A DNA stretch of 61,008 nucleotides from a virus, in IMG/VR virus record IMGVR_UViG_3300027770_000064, positions 1-61,008 of that record; one strand, given 5' to 3'. The translations under genes and the position numbers were made by a program. This document shows positions 59,780 to 61,008 of the stretch, piece by piece; positions within the stretch are counted from its first letter, which is position 1, and each line of letters begins with the position of its first letter. The notes under the pieces are model-generated. The model was not told where the DNA came from. It made no database searches and saw nothing but the letters and a program-made list of their open reading frames with translations.

Positions 59780-60514
59780 TTAGGTTGAAACTTGTTGATC
59801 GTCCATGAATTTGACTGTTGCCGTAGCACCATTTATGCTAAATTTAAATATTGGATAAAAATTAGAAGCAATCGCATTTCGTATTTCTGGAGTTGATCCA
59901 AAAGTTATTCCCAATCTTGCAGCACCACAAGTAAAGTAAGAATTACTGGTGCTTCCATCTCTAGAATTGTCTCTAAGTGTTGGATCTTGAGTATCTGAAC
60001 ATTCTGCTGATGGACAGCAATTTATTTGATTGGTTGATCCATCAAGACCAATATAAAATGTGCCTACTCCACCCACAGCAGTAGTTTGTACTGTTCTTCG
60101 TAATGTACTACTTAAATATATCCAAAAACTCAATTTGCTTGAATATTCCGTCCAAAGATACCAACCAGCATTAAAAGTTACACTTGTGCTTGCCTGATTA
60201 AAATTAGTGCCTATATCGGCAGCGATAATTGGAGTAGATGCTGTACATCCATTTGATTGTAGTGGAATCAACCCTTCCCAAAATGGAGTACTGTAAGCAG
60301 TTGCTGACCAATTACTATTCATTCTTTGCGTTAGACTTTGATTCAAAAAGAATAATTCTTGAAATTCATTAAGTTCTGATGCTTGTAAAGCATATCCAGG
60401 GGTAAATGCCACCATATAGTAATTCTTATCTTCACTTCCATAGTGTGAAGATACTCTACTGTGGTATGGTGAACCGCTTAGGGGTAAATCTGAACCTAGA
60501 GGACTTTGTGGCAT
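59780..60514 (-). CDS. Baseplate/fibre adaptor protein (putative)
   Basis: A 244-residue protein with YMVAFTPGYALQASELNEFQELFFLNQSLTQRMN, the FxPGxALQAxELNExQ motif shared by many phage baseplate and fibre-attachment proteins. The remainder is beta-rich with a QINCCPSAECSDTQD loop. It has a perfect TATAAATA box and an AAGGGA ribosome site. In T4 order it sits where genes 8-12 lie, so a wedge or fibre-base role is likely. Confidence 0.65.
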   Translation of the reverse strand: MPQSPLGSDLPLSGSPYHSRVSSHYGSEDKNYYMVAFTPGYALQASELNEFQELFFLNQSLTQRMNSNWSATAYSTPFWEGLIPLQSNGCTASTPIIAADIGTNFNQASTSVTFNAGWYLWTEYSSKLSFWIYLSSTLRRTVQTTAVGGVGTFYIGLDGSTNQINCCPSAECSDTQDPTLRDNSRDGSTSNSYFTCGAARLGITFGSTPEIRNAIASNFYPIFKFSINGATATVKFMDDQQVST

Positions 60515-60515
60515 G

Positions 60516-61008
60516 TTACATTCCCTTTATCATATTTATACGAATAATTACAGAATCCACATCACTTATTGGCAGATCTGTATTTAGTTTCTTAACTGAC
60601 AGAACTTTACCAGTATATTGAATAAATTCTGGTTGTTGGTATACTGCCGTAATAGTTACATTATTTGCCAGTGTGACTCCAACCAATGAATTTGCTTTAG
60701 CATATGCTACATTTTTTAATTCACTTGCAATATAAAAAGATGCCGCTCCACCTTCACCTATATTTCCTACACCACCAATAAAAACACCATTTGTTGTACT
60801 TGAGGTTACACTGGAATTTGTTGAATTTACTCCCTGTGTGTTGTATATGTTATCTGTTGTTGGAAGGGAATTTAATGTGTCTGTAGATACTTCTGCCAAT
60901 ATAGTTGTTCTGTAGACAATATCTAACTTTTGATTTTTATTAGATCCAGATGTGATTATATTTGTTCCAACTGTAGATGATGGATTTTGAACAAGACCAA
61001 GAAAATTC
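60516..61008 (-). CDS. Baseplate protein, C-terminal part only
   Basis: The frame is open from 61008 (residues NFLGLVQNPSSTVGTNIITSG...) through to the stop at 60516-60518, so the true start is outside the window. The TTG at 60899 is internal, not a start. About 163 C-terminal residues are visible, ending DVDSVIIRINMIKGM. FLGLVQNP and the beta-rich remainder fit a baseplate wedge protein of the gp8 neighbourhood, but I cannot fix which one. Confidence 0.6.
   Translation of the reverse strand, partial: NFLGLVQNPSSTVGTNIITSGSNKNQKLDIVYRTTILAEVSTDTLNSLPTTDNIYNTQGVNSTNSSVTSSTTNGVFIGGVGNIGEGGAASFYIASELKNVAYAKANSLVGVTLANNVTITAVYQQPEFIQYTGKVLSVKKLNTDLPISDVDSVIIRINMIKGM
60533..60540 (-). promoter_or_regulatory. 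Late promoter, TATAAATA
   Basis: A perfect late box on the minus strand, 18 bases before the ATG of the 244-residue baseplate/fibre gene and overlapping the end of the gene upstream. Confidence 0.75.

Noticed and set aside
60516-60899. A complete 127-residue gene starting at TTG 60899
   Set aside because: The same frame continues without a stop to the right edge of the window, so this is the C-terminal part of a longer gene.

Overview
The window is one contiguous, single-strand (all minus) piece of a T4-like myovirus genome. It is AT-rich and has no visible tRNA, integrase, insertion sequence or CRISPR array. The assignment rests on an almost complete T4 core in the expected order. Reading the minus strand from the right edge of the window, the order is: baseplate and fibre genes, then neck 13-14-15, terminase 16-17, sheath 18, tube 19, portal 20, prohead core, protease 21, scaffold 22, capsid 23, a second tube-fold protein, uvsY, uvsW, 55, 47, 46, 45, 44, 62 and regA. 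Several features (short gp18, short gp62, no gene 24 paralogue beside 23, an Sm-like gene next to 55) resemble the environmental cyanophage/pelagiphage-type T4-like viruses more than coliphage T4. The host cannot be read from the sequence.

Layout by plus-strand coordinate. 1-8,000: distal fibre genes built from collagen-like Gly-X-Y runs, mostly GNT/GIQ/GSP triplets, interrupted by repeated globular modules. 8,020-22,110: a 17-gene sugar island holding several glycosyltransferases, three nucleotide-sugar SDR enzymes, two DegT-fold enzymes, two methyltransferases and two DUF5672-type proteins. The best-defined enzymes are a GDP-mannose 3,5-epimerase and an E1-type CDP-4-keto-6-deoxyglucose-3-dehydrase. 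22,138-31,242: replication, recombination and late sigma genes. 31,261-44,829: head, tail and packaging genes. 44,873-61,008: four large Cys-rich adhesin-like proteins, at least three of which end in a DUF1566/C-type-lectin-like domain, followed by baseplate/fibre proteins.

Regulation is partly visible. T4-type late boxes (TATAAATA and close variants) lie before many structural and fibre genes. A strong intrinsic terminator follows gene 23. Two divergent sigma70-type promoters sit in the only sizeable gap, upstream of gene 55. The gene 13 ribosome-binding site is buried in a 10-bp hairpin whose loop carries a late promoter, so read-through and late-initiated transcripts should be translated differently.

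The most unusual content is the sugar island placed between regA and the collagen-like fibres, where many T4-like phages carry DNA polymerase. Working hypothesis: the phage makes and attaches unusual sugars, either to its own Thr-rich collagen-like fibres or to the host surface.
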